64,000 bases of DNA from JACVRW01 sp963825345 (lineage in GTDB: Bacteria; Actinomycetota; Thermoleophilia; Solirubrobacterales; Thermoleophilaceae): the NCBI GenBank assembly GCA_963825345.1, contig CAWGSQ010000006.1, forward strand, positions 62,001-126,000, read 5' to 3'. The position numbers and the translations under genes were made by a program. Positions 25,785 to 33,894 of the stretch are shown piece after piece; the stretch's first letter is position 1, and each line of letters starts with the position of its first letter. The notes beneath the pieces were generated by a model, which worked only from the letters and a program-made list of their open reading frames with translations, searched no databases and was not told where the DNA came from.

Positions 25785-26540
25785 GTGCCCTGGGAGGAGT
25801 CGCATTCGCCGACGTTCTCGGCTCGTCACGACTCGTCGCAGCGGGCCGAGGCCGCTGCCGTGCTCGAATCACTCGAGGCGTTCCGGGGCGAGGTGGCCGG
25901 CCTGTTCGAGCACGTGCCCCGCGACATCGCCGTTGTGCTTCACCCTCGCGCCGCCGCGCTCACGCTCGCCCACCCCTGGCTCCCGCTCGCGCGCAGCGTC
26001 GCCGCACCCGCCAGCCGCCGCTACTTCGCGGGCTGGTTCACGGAGACGGACATACACGTGCTCTCGTCTCCGGCGCTCGAGCGGCGCGCCTCGAAGGTCC
26101 CGGGCTCGCGGGAGGCCCTGGTCCTGTCGCCTCTCCACGAGTACTCGCACCTCGTGATCGGCGCGAACAATCCCGACCTGCCGCCGCCGTTCTCGCCCGC
26201 CGCCTTCAGGCGCTACGTGCGCTGGGCGTGGCTGTGCGAGGGCGGCGCCGTCTGGCTTTCCGGTCAGACCCCCTACCTGCGCCCCGCGATCATGCGCCGA
26301 CTCCGCGAGGGCGGGCGGCCCGAGTTCCCGCCATCGGCCCGCGACGCGATGCTGCTGGGCGGCACCATCTTCAACATGCTCGAGCACGAGGGTGGGCCGG
26401 CCGCCGCCGTGGCGCTCGCCATGAGCCCGCTGGACGAGCGCGGGGCCCGTACCGTGCTGGCCGACGTCTTCGGTCGCCCGTTGGCGGGCGTCGAGCGCGA
26501 CTGGCGCGCGGAGCTCGACTCGCTCTCAGCCGCCGCCTGA
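25785..26540 (+). CDS. HExxH metalloprotease-like protein
   Basis: 251 residues, no signal peptide. HEYSHLVIG supplies an HExxH zinc site at about residues 126-130, and WLCEGGAVWLSGQ about 30 residues later offers the third ligand Glu, as in gluzincins. The N-terminal half (VPRDIAVVLHPRAAALTLAHPWLPLA) lacks known motifs. GTG at 25785 is preceded by TATGGT with a 6-base gap, right after the palindrome array. Protease activity is likely but not certain. The 3' end overlaps the convergent GGDEF gene. Confidence 0.75.
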   Translation: MPWEESHSPTFSARHDSSQRAEAAAVLESLEAFRGEVAGLFEHVPRDIAVVLHPRAAALTLAHPWLPLARSVAAPASRRYFAGWFTETDIHVLSSPALERRASKVPGSREALVLSPLHEYSHLVIGANNPDLPPPFSPAAFRRYVRWAWLCEGGAVWLSGQTPYLRPAIMRRLREGGRPEFPPSARDAMLLGGTIFNMLEHEGGPAAAVALAMSPLDERGARTVLADVFGRPLAGVERDWRAELDSLSAAA

Positions 26541-27518
26541 GCCGGCGGCGTCCGCCTCGGCGCCGCCGTCCGCGGCTCCGGGCAGCGCGGACGCCCGCAC
26601 GGCGGTGCCGCGCATGCCGGAGTGCTTGCCGTGGAGCAGCGCCCGGTCCGCGCGTCCGATCAGCCCCGAGGGCGAGTCGCCGGTCTGCCACTCGGCCACC
26701 CCGGCCGTGGCTGCGGTGGCCTCCCCGGCCGAGCCAAGAGCGCCGAGGGCGCGCTCGATCGCCTCGACCGCGCGCCGGGCGACCTCGGTGGCCGTGGCCT
26801 CGTCGGCGTCCATCGCGATCACCGCGAACTCGTCGCCGCCGTAGCGCGCCACCAGGTCGTAGGCACGCACGCTCTCCCGCAGCGATTCGCCCACCAGCCG
26901 CAGCACCTCGTCGCCCGCGAGGTGGCCGTGCCGCTCGTTCACCTGCTTGAACTCGTCGAGATCGACGATCACGAGCGAGAGCGCGTGACCCTTGCGACGG
27001 CAGCGCTCGATCTCCCGACCCAGCGCGTCGTGCATGGCGGAGTGGTTGAGGCAGCCGGTGAGGGCGTCCGTGCGAGCCGCGAGCGCGAGTCCGGCATGCG
27101 CCGTGGCGTTTCGGCAGGCGGCCGCCGCCAGCTCGCCGAACTCCTCGAGCAGCCCCAGCTCGTCGGGCGACACGGCGTGTTCGCGCTCGAAGCTCACGGC
27201 GAGGGCGCCGCGCAGCCGGCCGTCCCAGTGCAGCGGCACGGCGGCCGAGCCGTCCCGGAGCATCGGCTCGTCGCGCTGCACCACCTCGCCGACCAGTCCC
27301 TCGCCCGCCACAACCTGCTCGCCTATCCGCTCGGCGGGCCGGCCGTAGGTGGCCTCGGTTCGCATCCCGTCGGCCGGGCTGTCGAGGAAGACGCTCGCGG
27401 TGCCGGCGCCCAGCAGCCGGGCGGCCTCCTCGCACACCCGCAGCGATACCTGGCTGGGGTCCAGGCTCTGGTTCAGGCGGCGCACGGCATCCAGGAGGCG
27501 CGGGGCGCTCTCCGCCAC
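26526..27518 (-). CDS. GAF-GGDEF diguanylate cyclase
   Basis: 330 residues. The GAF sensor domain covers about residues 10-150 (LNQSLDPSQVSLRVCEEAARLLGAGTASVF ... VPLHWDGRLRGALAVSF). The GGDEF domain follows (DALTGCLNHSAMHDAL, DLDEFKQVNERHGHLAGD) with an intact RYGGDEFAVI active site. An R-x-x-D inhibitory site is not obvious. GTG at 27518 lies 2 bases after the acyl-CoA dehydrogenase stop; the frame stays open upstream only as antisense of that gene. Makes cyclic di-GMP in response to a small ligand or redox cue. Confidence 0.9.
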   Translation of the reverse strand: MAESAPRLLDAVRRLNQSLDPSQVSLRVCEEAARLLGAGTASVFLDSPADGMRTEATYGRPAERIGEQVVAGEGLVGEVVQRDEPMLRDGSAAVPLHWDGRLRGALAVSFEREHAVSPDELGLLEEFGELAAAACRNATAHAGLALAARTDALTGCLNHSAMHDALGREIERCRRKGHALSLVIVDLDEFKQVNERHGHLAGDEVLRLVGESLRESVRAYDLVARYGGDEFAVIAMDADEATATEVARRAVEAIERALGALGSAGEATAATAGVAEWQTGDSPSGLIGRADRALLHGKHSGMRGTAVRASALPGAADGGAEADAAGSGGG

Positions 27519-27520
27519 GG

Positions 27521-28669
27521 CTAGAGCCCGAGCGTCTTCGCGATGATGTTCTTCTGGATCTCGGAGGTACCGCCGTAGATGGTGGTCACCACCGCGGTGC
27601 GCAGGTGGCGCTCCATCGGGTACTCCGTGGCGTATCCGTATCCGCCCATGATCTGGACGCCCTCGAGCGCGACGCGCTTGGCGAGCTCCGTGGCCGCCAG
27701 CTTCGCCATCGACGCCTCCTGGGGAAGCATCCGGCTCGGGTCGTCGTCGGTGAGGGACGCCACCCAGCGCACCAGGAGCCGCACCTGCGCGATCTCGGTC
27801 GCCATCTCGGCGAACTTGTGCGAGAGCGCCTGGAACGAGCCGATCGGCCGTCCGAACTGGCGGCGCTCCTTCGCGTACGCGAGCGCGTCGTCGAACGCGC
27901 GCTGCGCAAGGCCGAGCGAGGTGGCCGCCAGGATCGTGCGCTCGTAGTTGAGGCCTGCCATCAGCTGAGTCCAGCCGCCGCCGTCGCTTCCGAGCAGGGC
28001 GTCCTCGGGCACGCGCACGCCATCGAGGTGGATCTCGTTCGTCTCCTCGCCACCGAGCGTCGGGATCGGCGTGATGGTCATTCCGGCCGCGTCGCGCGGC
28101 ACCAGGATCATCGACATGTCCTCGTGGCGCTCGCCGTCGCCGGTGCGGCAGACGATCAGGATGTGGCTCGCCTTGTGCGCGTACGAGCACCACATCTTCG
28201 CCCCGTTCAAGACCCACTCCCCGTCCTCGAGGCGCGCACGCGTCTTCAGCGCCGCCACGTCGGAGCCGGCCTCGGGCTCGGACATCGCAATGGCGAGCGT
28301 TCCCCCATTGACCACGCGCCCGAACAGGTCGCGCTTCTGCTCCTCGGTTCCGAAGCGGTTCAGCGCGCCGACCACGATCAAGGTGACTCCGTAGCCCGCC
28401 ACCGGGATCTGGCCGCGCGTGAACTCCTCGAGGAACAGCGTGGCGTCCAGGAACGAGCCGCCGGAGCCGCCGTACTCCTCGGGGATCTGGAGGCCGTACC
28501 AGCCGAGCTCGCCCATGCGAGCGGCCACCTCGTCCGAGTGCCCGTCCTCCTCCGGCCGGTCGAACTTCTCGCGCGCGGCGAAGTCGCGGATCGCCTCGAC
28601 GAACGCGCGCTGCTCCTCGGAGAGACCGCGGTCGGAGGTGGCCGTGAGCGTTGCGGCGGTGGTGCTCAA
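27521..28669 (-). CDS. Acyl-CoA dehydrogenase (second of a pair), TTG start
   Basis: 382-residue flavoenzyme. LAIAMSEPEAGSDVAALKTRA and the C-terminal IQIMGGYGYATEYPMERHLR block are family signatures; RQFGRPIGSFQALSHKFAEMA lies before them. TTG at 28669 overlaps the upstream gene stop as TTGA and gives MSTTAATLTATSDRGL followed by the normal N-terminal helix; no ATG or GTG fits. Paired with another acyl-CoA dehydrogenase, likely acting on long-chain, branched or steroid-type CoA esters. Confidence 0.9.
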   Translation of the reverse strand: MSTTAATLTATSDRGLSEEQRAFVEAIRDFAAREKFDRPEEDGHSDEVAARMGELGWYGLQIPEEYGGSGGSFLDATLFLEEFTRGQIPVAGYGVTLIVVGALNRFGTEEQKRDLFGRVVNGGTLAIAMSEPEAGSDVAALKTRARLEDGEWVLNGAKMWCSYAHKASHILIVCRTGDGERHEDMSMILVPRDAAGMTITPIPTLGGEETNEIHLDGVRVPEDALLGSDGGGWTQLMAGLNYERTILAATSLGLAQRAFDDALAYAKERRQFGRPIGSFQALSHKFAEMATEIAQVRLLVRWVASLTDDDPSRMLPQEASMAKLAATELAKRVALEGVQIMGGYGYATEYPMERHLRTAVVTTIYGGTSEIQKNIIAKTLGL

Positions 28670-29886
28670 GCCTCGACAGGCTCCCGCGGCTTGAAGCGGT
28701 TCAGCTCGCGCAGCGCGATCACCATCTTGTGCACCTCGTCGGGCCCGTCGGCGATCCGCAGCCAGCGGCCCTGGCGCCAGGCCGACGCGAGCGGCGTGTC
28801 GTCCGACATGCCGAGCGCGCCGTGCACCTGCATCGCGCGGTCGAGCACCCGCTGGTGCATCTGCGCCGCGATCACCTTGATCATCGAGATGTCCTGGCGC
28901 GCGGCGCGCTTGCCCTCGGTGTCCATCCGCCACGCGGCGTGGAGCACCATCAGGCGCGCCGAGTCGATCTCCATGCGTGACTTGGCGACGAAGTCCTGGA
29001 CGAACTGCTTCTCCGCAAGCGGACCCCCGAACGCCTCGCGCTCGTGCGCGCGGCGGCACATCAGCTCGAACGCGCGCTCCGCCGAGCCGATCGCGCGCAT
29101 GCAGTGGTGGATGCGCCCCGGCCCGAGCCGGTCCTGCGCGATCGCAAAGCCGCCGCCGCGCTCGCCGAGCAGGTTCGCGGCCGGCACCCGGCAGTCCTCG
29201 TAGAGGACCTCCCAGTGGCCCGGGCCCTCGTCGTGGCCCATCACCGGCACCGGTCGCACGCCCTCGAACCCGGGTGTGTCGAGCGGCACGAGGATCATGC
29301 TCGCGCGCTTGTGCGGCGGCGCATCGGGGTCGGTCACGACCATGGCGATCGCGAGCGCGGCGCCGTTGTAGCCCGACGTGAACCACTTGTGGCCGTTGAT
29401 GACCCACTCATCGCCGTCGAGCTCGGCGCGCGACATCAGGCCGGTCGGGTCAGAGCCCGCGGTCTCGGGCTCGGTCATAGAGAAGCAGGAGCGGATCTCG
29501 CCGTCCAGCAGCGGCTGGAGCCAGCGCTCCTGCTGCTCGTCGGTGCCGTGCTCGGCAAGGATCTCCATGTTGCCGGTGTCGGGCGCCGAGCAGTTGAAGA
29601 CCATCGGCGCGACCCCGCTGCGACCCATCAGCTCGCAGAGCATCCCGTACTCCCAGTTGGTGAGCCCGGGGCCGAAATGGTCGTCCGGCAGGAACAGGTT
29701 CCAGAGGCCGTCGGCCTTGGCGCGCTCACGCAGGTCGACCAGGATCTCGGGATACGGAACGCCCGGGCGGACCTCCTTGTCGAGCGCCTCGACCGCCTCC
29801 CGCTCCACGGGATCGACGTGCTCCTCCATGAACTCGCGAATGCGATCCAGGAGCTCGGCAACTCGGTCCGACGGTGCGAAATCCAT
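28666..29886 (-). CDS. Acyl-CoA dehydrogenase (first of a pair)
   Basis: 406 residues, slightly longer than medium-chain enzymes. CFSMTEPETAGSDPTGL binds the flavin; GHKWFTSGYNGAALAIAM and the helical C-terminus (QVHGALGMSDDTPLASAWRQGRWLRIADGPDEVHKMVI) are typical of the FadE-like group seen with large substrates. ATG at 29886 has TAGGCT 8 bases upstream, a leaderless-type start. Operon with a second dehydrogenase and a diguanylate cyclase. Confidence 0.92.
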   Translation of the reverse strand: MDFAPSDRVAELLDRIREFMEEHVDPVEREAVEALDKEVRPGVPYPEILVDLRERAKADGLWNLFLPDDHFGPGLTNWEYGMLCELMGRSGVAPMVFNCSAPDTGNMEILAEHGTDEQQERWLQPLLDGEIRSCFSMTEPETAGSDPTGLMSRAELDGDEWVINGHKWFTSGYNGAALAIAMVVTDPDAPPHKRASMILVPLDTPGFEGVRPVPVMGHDEGPGHWEVLYEDCRVPAANLLGERGGGFAIAQDRLGPGRIHHCMRAIGSAERAFELMCRRAHEREAFGGPLAEKQFVQDFVAKSRMEIDSARLMVLHAAWRMDTEGKRAARQDISMIKVIAAQMHQRVLDRAMQVHGALGMSDDTPLASAWRQGRWLRIADGPDEVHKMVIALRELNRFKPREPVEA

Positions 29887-29916
29887 GGCCGGGGAGCCTA
29901 CAGCGCGATGTGCGGT

Positions 29917-30414
29917 TCAGGCGCCCTGGAAGGCGAGGTAGGCCACCAGCGCCGTGGCGGCTCCGCCGAGCCCGATCACCACGGCGAGCAGCAGCGGCCG
30001 GGGCGCGCGGCGCTCGCCGGTGGTGGGCGCCATGTCGGCCTGCAGAAGCACCTCGCGCGCCGTCTGGGCGCCGGCAGACGGCACGAGCACGTCGCGCGGC
30101 CCCGCTGCCAGGAAGTCCGGCACGTCGAACCCGGCCGACCTGCGCAGGATGCTCGGCACCCCCCACTCGAGCAGGAGCCCCTGGATCAGCTCGGCCTCGG
30201 CCTGGTTGCGCCCGCCGGCCACCCGCACGAGCTCGCCCTCGGTCATCGCCGGGTCGATCTTGCGCGCGCGTCCGTGCGCGTCACTCAGCGGCGCCTCGAG
30301 CGCCTCGGCGCCGGAGCGCACGAGCGGCATCCCGCAGCTCGGACAGAAGCTCGCGCCGGTGTCGTCCACCCGGCCGCACTCCGGGCAGGCAAGCGGCTCG
30401 TCAGTCGACAACAT
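29917..30414 (-). CDS. Zinc-ribbon protein with DUF2007-like domain and C-terminal membrane helix
   Basis: 165 residues. A zinc ribbon CPEC-x11-CPSC opens the protein (about residues 10-27). A middle alpha-beta segment (LVRVAGGRNQAEAELIQGLLLEWGVPSILRR ... DVLVPSAGAQTAREVL) matches the DUF2007 signal-transducing fold. A C-terminal membrane helix ends it (PLLLAVVIGLGGAATALVAYLAF). ATG at 30414 overlaps the JAMM gene by 14 bases, so both are expressed together. Exact role unknown. Confidence 0.8.
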   Translation of the reverse strand: MLSTDEPLACPECGRVDDTGASFCPSCGMPLVRSGAEALEAPLSDAHGRARKIDPAMTEGELVRVAGGRNQAEAELIQGLLLEWGVPSILRRSAGFDVPDFLAAGPRDVLVPSAGAQTAREVLLQADMAPTTGERRAPRPLLLAVVIGLGGAATALVAYLAFQGA

Positions 30415-30784
30415 CGAGCGCCTCCTCTGTGACCTTTCCCTCCCGAATCCACCACGCCCGAACATCCGGCTCGCTTTCCAACGTGACGATCACGTAGAGC
30501 CAATCTGGATAGTTGGCGAGATTGATGTCCGTTTGGGACGGTTCCGCCGAACTTCGCGGGTGCGAGTGGTAGGTGCCCACCTGGTACTGCTCATCGAGCT
30601 CATTTACGGCCGAGAGCGTCGGAAAATCGAATTCGTATCCATAGGGAGACTTGCGGGGGTTCTCCGCGCGCTTCACACCCTTGACCGCACCGTCCTCGGC
30701 CCAGAGGTACCCGCAGCACTCGTTCGGGGCATCCTCGCGCGCGTGCGCGATCAGCTCGTCCCAGTGCGCCCGCGAGATCCTCAC
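30401..30784 (-). CDS. mec: JAMM/MPN+ metalloprotease, Mec-like
   Basis: 127 residues. The full JAMM zinc set is present: Glu22 (NECCGYLW), His73 and His75 (YHSHP), Ser83 and Asp86 (PSQTD). In mycobacteria Mec hydrolyses the CysO-cysteine adduct made by CysM, releasing cysteine. Here cysM, a cysO-like gene and its activating enzyme lie within 5 kb, so the same role is likely. It could also trim the C-terminal Ser-Arg of the CysO-like protein. GTG at 30784 starts a normal-length protein. Symbol assigned by motif and context. Confidence 0.88.
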   Translation of the reverse strand: MRISRAHWDELIAHAREDAPNECCGYLWAEDGAVKGVKRAENPRKSPYGYEFDFPTLSAVNELDEQYQVGTYHSHPRSSAEPSQTDINLANYPDWLYVIVTLESEPDVRAWWIREGKVTEEALDVVD

Positions 30785-30808
30785 CGAGTGAAGGCTAGTC
30801 TGCGCCCG

Positions 30809-31360
30809 ATGGCGCCCTCCATCACGCGTCGTGAGGCTTTCGGTGGCGCCGCCGCGGCGCTTGTCCTGGCGTCCTGCGGCGGCGGCGACGATCCCCCGCC
30901 CGGCGGTGGGCCGAAGCCCGGATCCGGCGCGACCCTGCTCGGCTCGCTGCTCGCCCTCGAGCACGCGGTGGTGGCCGCGTACGCCGCCTGCGAGGACCTG
31001 CTCGGTGGCGACGCGCTGCGGAGCGCCCGCGCGATCGCGGAACAGGAGCGCGAGCACGTGGCACGCCTCCAGGGCCTGATCCGGGACCTCGGCGGCGATC
31101 CACCGTCCGGGCGCAGCGCCGAGGAATACGCTCGCACCTTCCCGCGCCTCGAGAGCGGCCGCGACGCCCTCCGCTTCGCCGAGGACCTCGAGCAGCGCCA
31201 GGTGCGCGCGTACCTGGAGGCACTCGCGGAGCTGCCCGACCTCGAGCTCCGCACCGTCGCGGCGGCGATCGCCGCGGACGAGGGCGAGCACCTCGGCGCC
31301 GTGCGCGTGCTCCAGGCGCTACCGGCCGCCGAGGGTCCGTTCGTGACGGGGGCGCTCTGA
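30809..31360 (+). CDS. Ferritin-like domain lipoprotein
   Basis: 183 residues. A Tat- or Sec-type lead (ITRREAFGGAAAALVLASCGGG) has a lipobox LASC. Then a four-helix ferritin-like domain: SLLALEHAVVAAYAACEDL, IAEQEREHVARLQGLIRDLGG and AAAIAADEGEHLGAVRVLQAL contain E...E-x2-H pairs for metals. TAGTCT lies 7 bases before ATG 30809, supporting a leaderless start. Followed directly by a second ferritin-like gene and tatA, so Tat export is plausible. Divergent from mec. Confidence 0.85.
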   Translation: MAPSITRREAFGGAAAALVLASCGGGDDPPPGGGPKPGSGATLLGSLLALEHAVVAAYAACEDLLGGDALRSARAIAEQEREHVARLQGLIRDLGGDPPSGRSAEEYARTFPRLESGRDALRFAEDLEQRQVRAYLEALAELPDLELRTVAAAIAADEGEHLGAVRVLQALPAAEGPFVTGAL

Positions 31361-31782
31361 TGGCGGCTCGCTCCGATGCCGAGCTGCTGGAGGGCCTGCT
31401 CGCGGTGGAGCAGCGCCTGATCTCGGCGTATGAGGCCGCCCTGAGGCGCGATGCGATCGACCGGGCGCTCGGCCAGATGCTCCTCGACCACGAGACCGCG
31501 CACGTGGAGGCATTGCAGAAGGCGCTGCGTGAGGCGGGAGGGGCGCGGTCTCCGCAGGCGAGCGTGCCGCCTCCGGAGCTCAACGCGGCGTTGCGCGAGC
31601 GTGCCGCCTTCGCGGGTTACGCGGTCGCACAAGAGGCCGAGGCCGTGGCGGCCTACCGGGTCGCGGCCGCGCAGATCTCACGAGCGAGCCTGCGCCAGGC
31701 GCTCGGCTCGATCATGGCCTGCGAAGCCGCGCACCAGGTTGCGCTGCGAAACTCATTAGGCGACCGCCCGTTGGTGGACTAA
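31360..31782 (+). CDS. Ferritin-like (DUF4439-type) protein
   Basis: 140 residues, helical, paralogous in pattern to the upstream lipoprotein but without a signal: EGLLAVEQRLISAYEAAL, MLLDHETAHVEALQKALREAGG, AVAQEAEAVAAYRVAAAQI, IMACEAAHQVALRNSLG. Glu and His positions suit a metal site of the DUF4439 type. ATG at 31360 shares one base with the previous TGA, so translation is coupled. Confidence 0.8.
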   Translation: MAARSDAELLEGLLAVEQRLISAYEAALRRDAIDRALGQMLLDHETAHVEALQKALREAGGARSPQASVPPPELNAALRERAAFAGYAVAQEAEAVAAYRVAAAQISRASLRQALGSIMACEAAHQVALRNSLGDRPLVD

Positions 31783-31793
31783 CCTGGACGGAG

Positions 31794-31994
31794 ATGGGCT
31801 TCATCTCCGCACCCGGTCCGCTCGAGCTGATGGTGATCCTCGTGATCGCCCTGATCGTGCTCGGTCCGCAGAAGCTGCCGGAGGCGGCCCGCTCGGTCGG
31901 CAGGGGAATGCGTGAGCTGAAGGAGTCGCTCACCGCAGACGACGACGAGCGCGACGCGTACGACTACGAAGAGCCCAAAGAGGCGAAGAGTTAG
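31794..31994 (+). CDS. tatA: Sec-independent translocase subunit TatA
   Basis: 66 residues. Short N-terminal membrane helix (LELMVILVIALIVLGPQKLPEAARSVGRGMRELKES) with the FG/LGP hinge and amphipathic helix, then an acidic tail, the TatA/B architecture. TAACCT is 8 bases before the ATG. No tatC nearby. It may serve the Tat-like lipoprotein upstream. Confidence 0.88.
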   Translation: MGFISAPGPLELMVILVIALIVLGPQKLPEAARSVGRGMRELKESLTADDDERDAYDYEEPKEAKS

Positions 31995-32012
31995 CCCAGC
32001 CGGCTCGGCTGG

Positions 32013-32990
32013 CTACCAGAACGAGCCGCGCTCGAGCACGCCGTCGTCCTCGAGCTGGTCGACCGTCTTCGTGTAGACCCCCGAGCTCAGGTACTTCCAG
32101 CCGTCGTCCGGTGACACGAAGACCACGTTGCCCTCGTCGAGCTCGTTCGCCACGCGCACGCAGATGGAGGCGATCGCGCCGGTGGAGACGCCCGCGAAGA
32201 TGCCCTCATCCTCGAGCAGCTTCTTGGTCCAGACCACCGCGTCGCGGTTCGAGACGAAGATCTTCCGGTCGAGCAGGGTGAGGTCGATGATCGGCGGGAT
32301 GTAGCCGTCCGCGAGCGAGCGTAGGCCCTGGACGAGCTCCCCCTGAAGCGGCTCGGCCGCCACGATCAGCGTGTCGGGGTCCTCCTCCTTGAAGCGCCGC
32401 GCATTGCCCATCAGCGTGCCGCCCGTGCCGAGGCCGGCCACGAACGCCGCCACGCCGTCCAGCTCCTCGAGGATCTCGACCGCGGTGCCGTTGTAGTGGG
32501 CGTCCGGGTTCGCCTGGTTGCCGTACTGGTAGGGCATGTAGTAGCTCGAGTCGGCCGCCGCCATATCGAGCGCCATCGCCACCGCGCCGTTCGAGCCCTG
32601 CTCGCCGGGCGAGGAGACGATCTCCGCGCCGTACATCTGAAGCAGCTGGGTCCGCTCGGCAGTCACGTTGTCCGGCATCACGACCTTGAGCGGGTAGCCC
32701 TTGCGCCGGCAGATCATCGCGAGCGAGATGCCGGTGTTCCCGGATGTCGGCTCGAGGATCGTCTGGCCGGGCGCGATCTGGCCCTCCTCCTCGGCGCGCT
32801 CGATCATCGAGCGGGCGACGCGGTCCTTCACCGAGCCGGTCGGGTTGTAGCCCTCCAGCTTGGCGTAGATGCGAACGCCGGGCTTCGGGCTGAGGCGCCG
32901 TAGCTCGACGAGCGGCGTGTTGCCGATCGCCTGAACGATGTCGCCGTACTTGCCGCCGCACGGCCTGTTGTCGAGGCGCGGATCCAACAC
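32013..32990 (-). CDS. cysM: CysO-type cysteine synthase (CysM)
   Basis: PLP enzyme of 325 residues that joins sulfur from thiocarboxylated CysO to O-phosphoserine. The Schiff-base lysine is in NPTGSVKDR; EPTSGNTGISLAMICRRKGYPL, GLGTGGTLMG and GIFAGVSTGA bind cofactor and substrate. The long C-terminus ending in GSFW resembles the active-site-closing tail of mycobacterial CysM, separating it from CysK. GTG at 32990 is preceded by TACACT with a 7-base gap, so the message is probably leaderless. It shares a promoter element with the moeB-like gene. Confidence 0.92.
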   Translation of the reverse strand: MLDPRLDNRPCGGKYGDIVQAIGNTPLVELRRLSPKPGVRIYAKLEGYNPTGSVKDRVARSMIERAEEEGQIAPGQTILEPTSGNTGISLAMICRRKGYPLKVVMPDNVTAERTQLLQMYGAEIVSSPGEQGSNGAVAMALDMAAADSSYYMPYQYGNQANPDAHYNGTAVEILEELDGVAAFVAGLGTGGTLMGNARRFKEEDPDTLIVAAEPLQGELVQGLRSLADGYIPPIIDLTLLDRKIFVSNRDAVVWTKKLLEDEGIFAGVSTGAIASICVRVANELDEGNVVFVSPDDGWKYLSSGVYTKTVDQLEDDGVLERGSFW

Positions 32991-33004
32991 TTCAGAAAGT
33001 GTAG
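32987..33004 (-). promoter_or_regulatory. cysM promoter element, palindrome ACACTT-N4-AAGTGT
   Basis: On the minus strand TACACTTTCTGAAGTGTTG covers 33003-32985. It holds a -10-like TACACT (33003-32998), then 7 bases, then the cysM GTG. The same bases form the inverted repeat ACACTT/AAGTGT. A nearly identical string lies upstream of the moeB-like gene (35898-35914). The palindrome spans from the -10 to the start codon, so a bound protein would block initiation. Confidence 0.75.
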
Positions 33005-33029
33005 TACCCGGTTACACGCGGGTGGACGG

Positions 33030-33416
33030 TTAGCTGCGGGGCTCCAGGTAGAACAGCTCGGTCGACAGGTCGTGCTCTGTGTCGATGCCGGACACGAATG
33101 CGCGTACCTTGCGCCCGGTGATCTGCTCGACCGTCCCGACGAACTGCTCCTTGTTCAGGTGCTGGAAGTGCATGCGCAGGTCGCGCAGCCGCTCGTGCTC
33201 CCCGGCGTCGACCATGAGGCGCTCGATGCGGGTCAGGCTGCACTCGAGGGACGAGACGATCAGATCCGGACCTGCGAAGTTCGTCTTGGCCTTTGTCGGG
33301 CCGCGTCCGAACAGCTCCTTGTAGAGCCGCACCATCGCGTTCGAGATCTCGACCATCATCAGACCCGTTCGCTCGCCGTTGGTCTCGAGCGCCTGCCGCG
33401 AGGCGTGTGTGTCCAT
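33030..33416 (-). CDS. DUF2294 family protein
   Basis: 128 residues. GLMMVEISNAMVRLYKELFGRGPTKAKTNFAGPDLIVSSLECSLTRIERLMVD is characteristic of DUF2294 (annotated loosely as Na-translocating decarboxylase subunit). No membrane segment. It lies upstream of cysM in the same direction with about 40 bases between, but cysM has its own promoter. Function unknown. Confidence 0.85.
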   Translation of the reverse strand: MDTHASRQALETNGERTGLMMVEISNAMVRLYKELFGRGPTKAKTNFAGPDLIVSSLECSLTRIERLMVDAGEHERLRDLRMHFQHLNKEQFVGTVEQITGRKVRAFVSGIDTEHDLSTELFYLEPRS

Positions 33417-33428
33417 CAGGGTTGCTGC

Positions 33429-33475
33429 TCTCTCGTCCTCTGTGGAAGGCCGCGCGAGAGGAGGAGAACGAGAGA
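33429..33475. other. Long hairpin upstream of the DUF2294 gene
   Basis: TCTCTCGT (33429-33436) pairs with ACGAGAGA (33468-33475), with inner CCTC/GAGG pairing. The region 33417-33529 holds no gene. The hairpin would sit in the 5' leader of the DUF2294 mRNA. Role unknown. Confidence 0.35.
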
Positions 33476-33529
33476 ACCAGGCGGGCGGCGTGGTGCACCC
33501 ACAGGGTGGCGCGTTTGGGGGACTAGCGA

Positions 33530-33892
33530 CTACCCGATTAGGTACGTATCGTCATGCGAGTAGGGCGGCGAGCAGCAGCACAGGAGCCTGAGCGGCTCAT
33601 CCCCGGTGTTCCAGAGCTTGTGCGTCGTTCCCGGGGGGATCACGACGGTGTCGCCCCCCGTCACGTCGCTCTCCTCCTCGCCGAGACGCAGCCGCCCGCT
33701 GCCGTGCGTGAAGAAATAGATCTCCTCGGAGGCGCGGTGGTAATGCTCCTCGGTCTCGCCACCCGGCGGGACCGTGGCCTCGGCCAGGCTCTGGGTCTGC
33801 GAGTTGCCGGTCGGGATGCCGGCCAGCTCCCTGATCTCAGAGCCGTCCTTGGTCACGAACGCCTCCACCCGGCGGAGATTCTCGATGCGCAT
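33530..33892 (-). CDS. Cupin-domain protein
   Basis: 120-residue single cupin. EHYHRASEEIYFFTHGSGRL gives the metal motif (H-x-H, E), and GDTVVIPPGTTHKLWN the second His. A CCC triplet near the C-terminus (LRLLCCCSPPYS) is unusual. ATG at 33892 lies 2 bases after the GNAT stop, and TAGCCT sits 6 bases before the ATG inside the GNAT gene, so both operon and internal leaderless expression are possible. Confidence 0.85.
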   Translation of the reverse strand: MRIENLRRVEAFVTKDGSEIRELAGIPTGNSQTQSLAEATVPPGGETEEHYHRASEEIYFFTHGSGRLRLGEEESDVTGGDTVVIPPGTTHKLWNTGDEPLRLLCCCSPPYSHDDTYLIG

Positions 33893-33894
33893 GC

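Noticed and set aside
26255..26275. GGTCAGACCCCC inside the HExxH gene
   Set aside because: Only half of the palindrome family; no matching left arm or flanks, so likely chance within Gly-Gln-Thr-Pro codons.
26526..28217. A single continuous minus-strand frame that could read as a 563-residue fusion ahead of the GGDEF protein
   Set aside because: The upstream half is Arg-rich antisense/out-of-frame acyl-CoA dehydrogenase; GAF-GGDEF starts naturally at GTG 27518.
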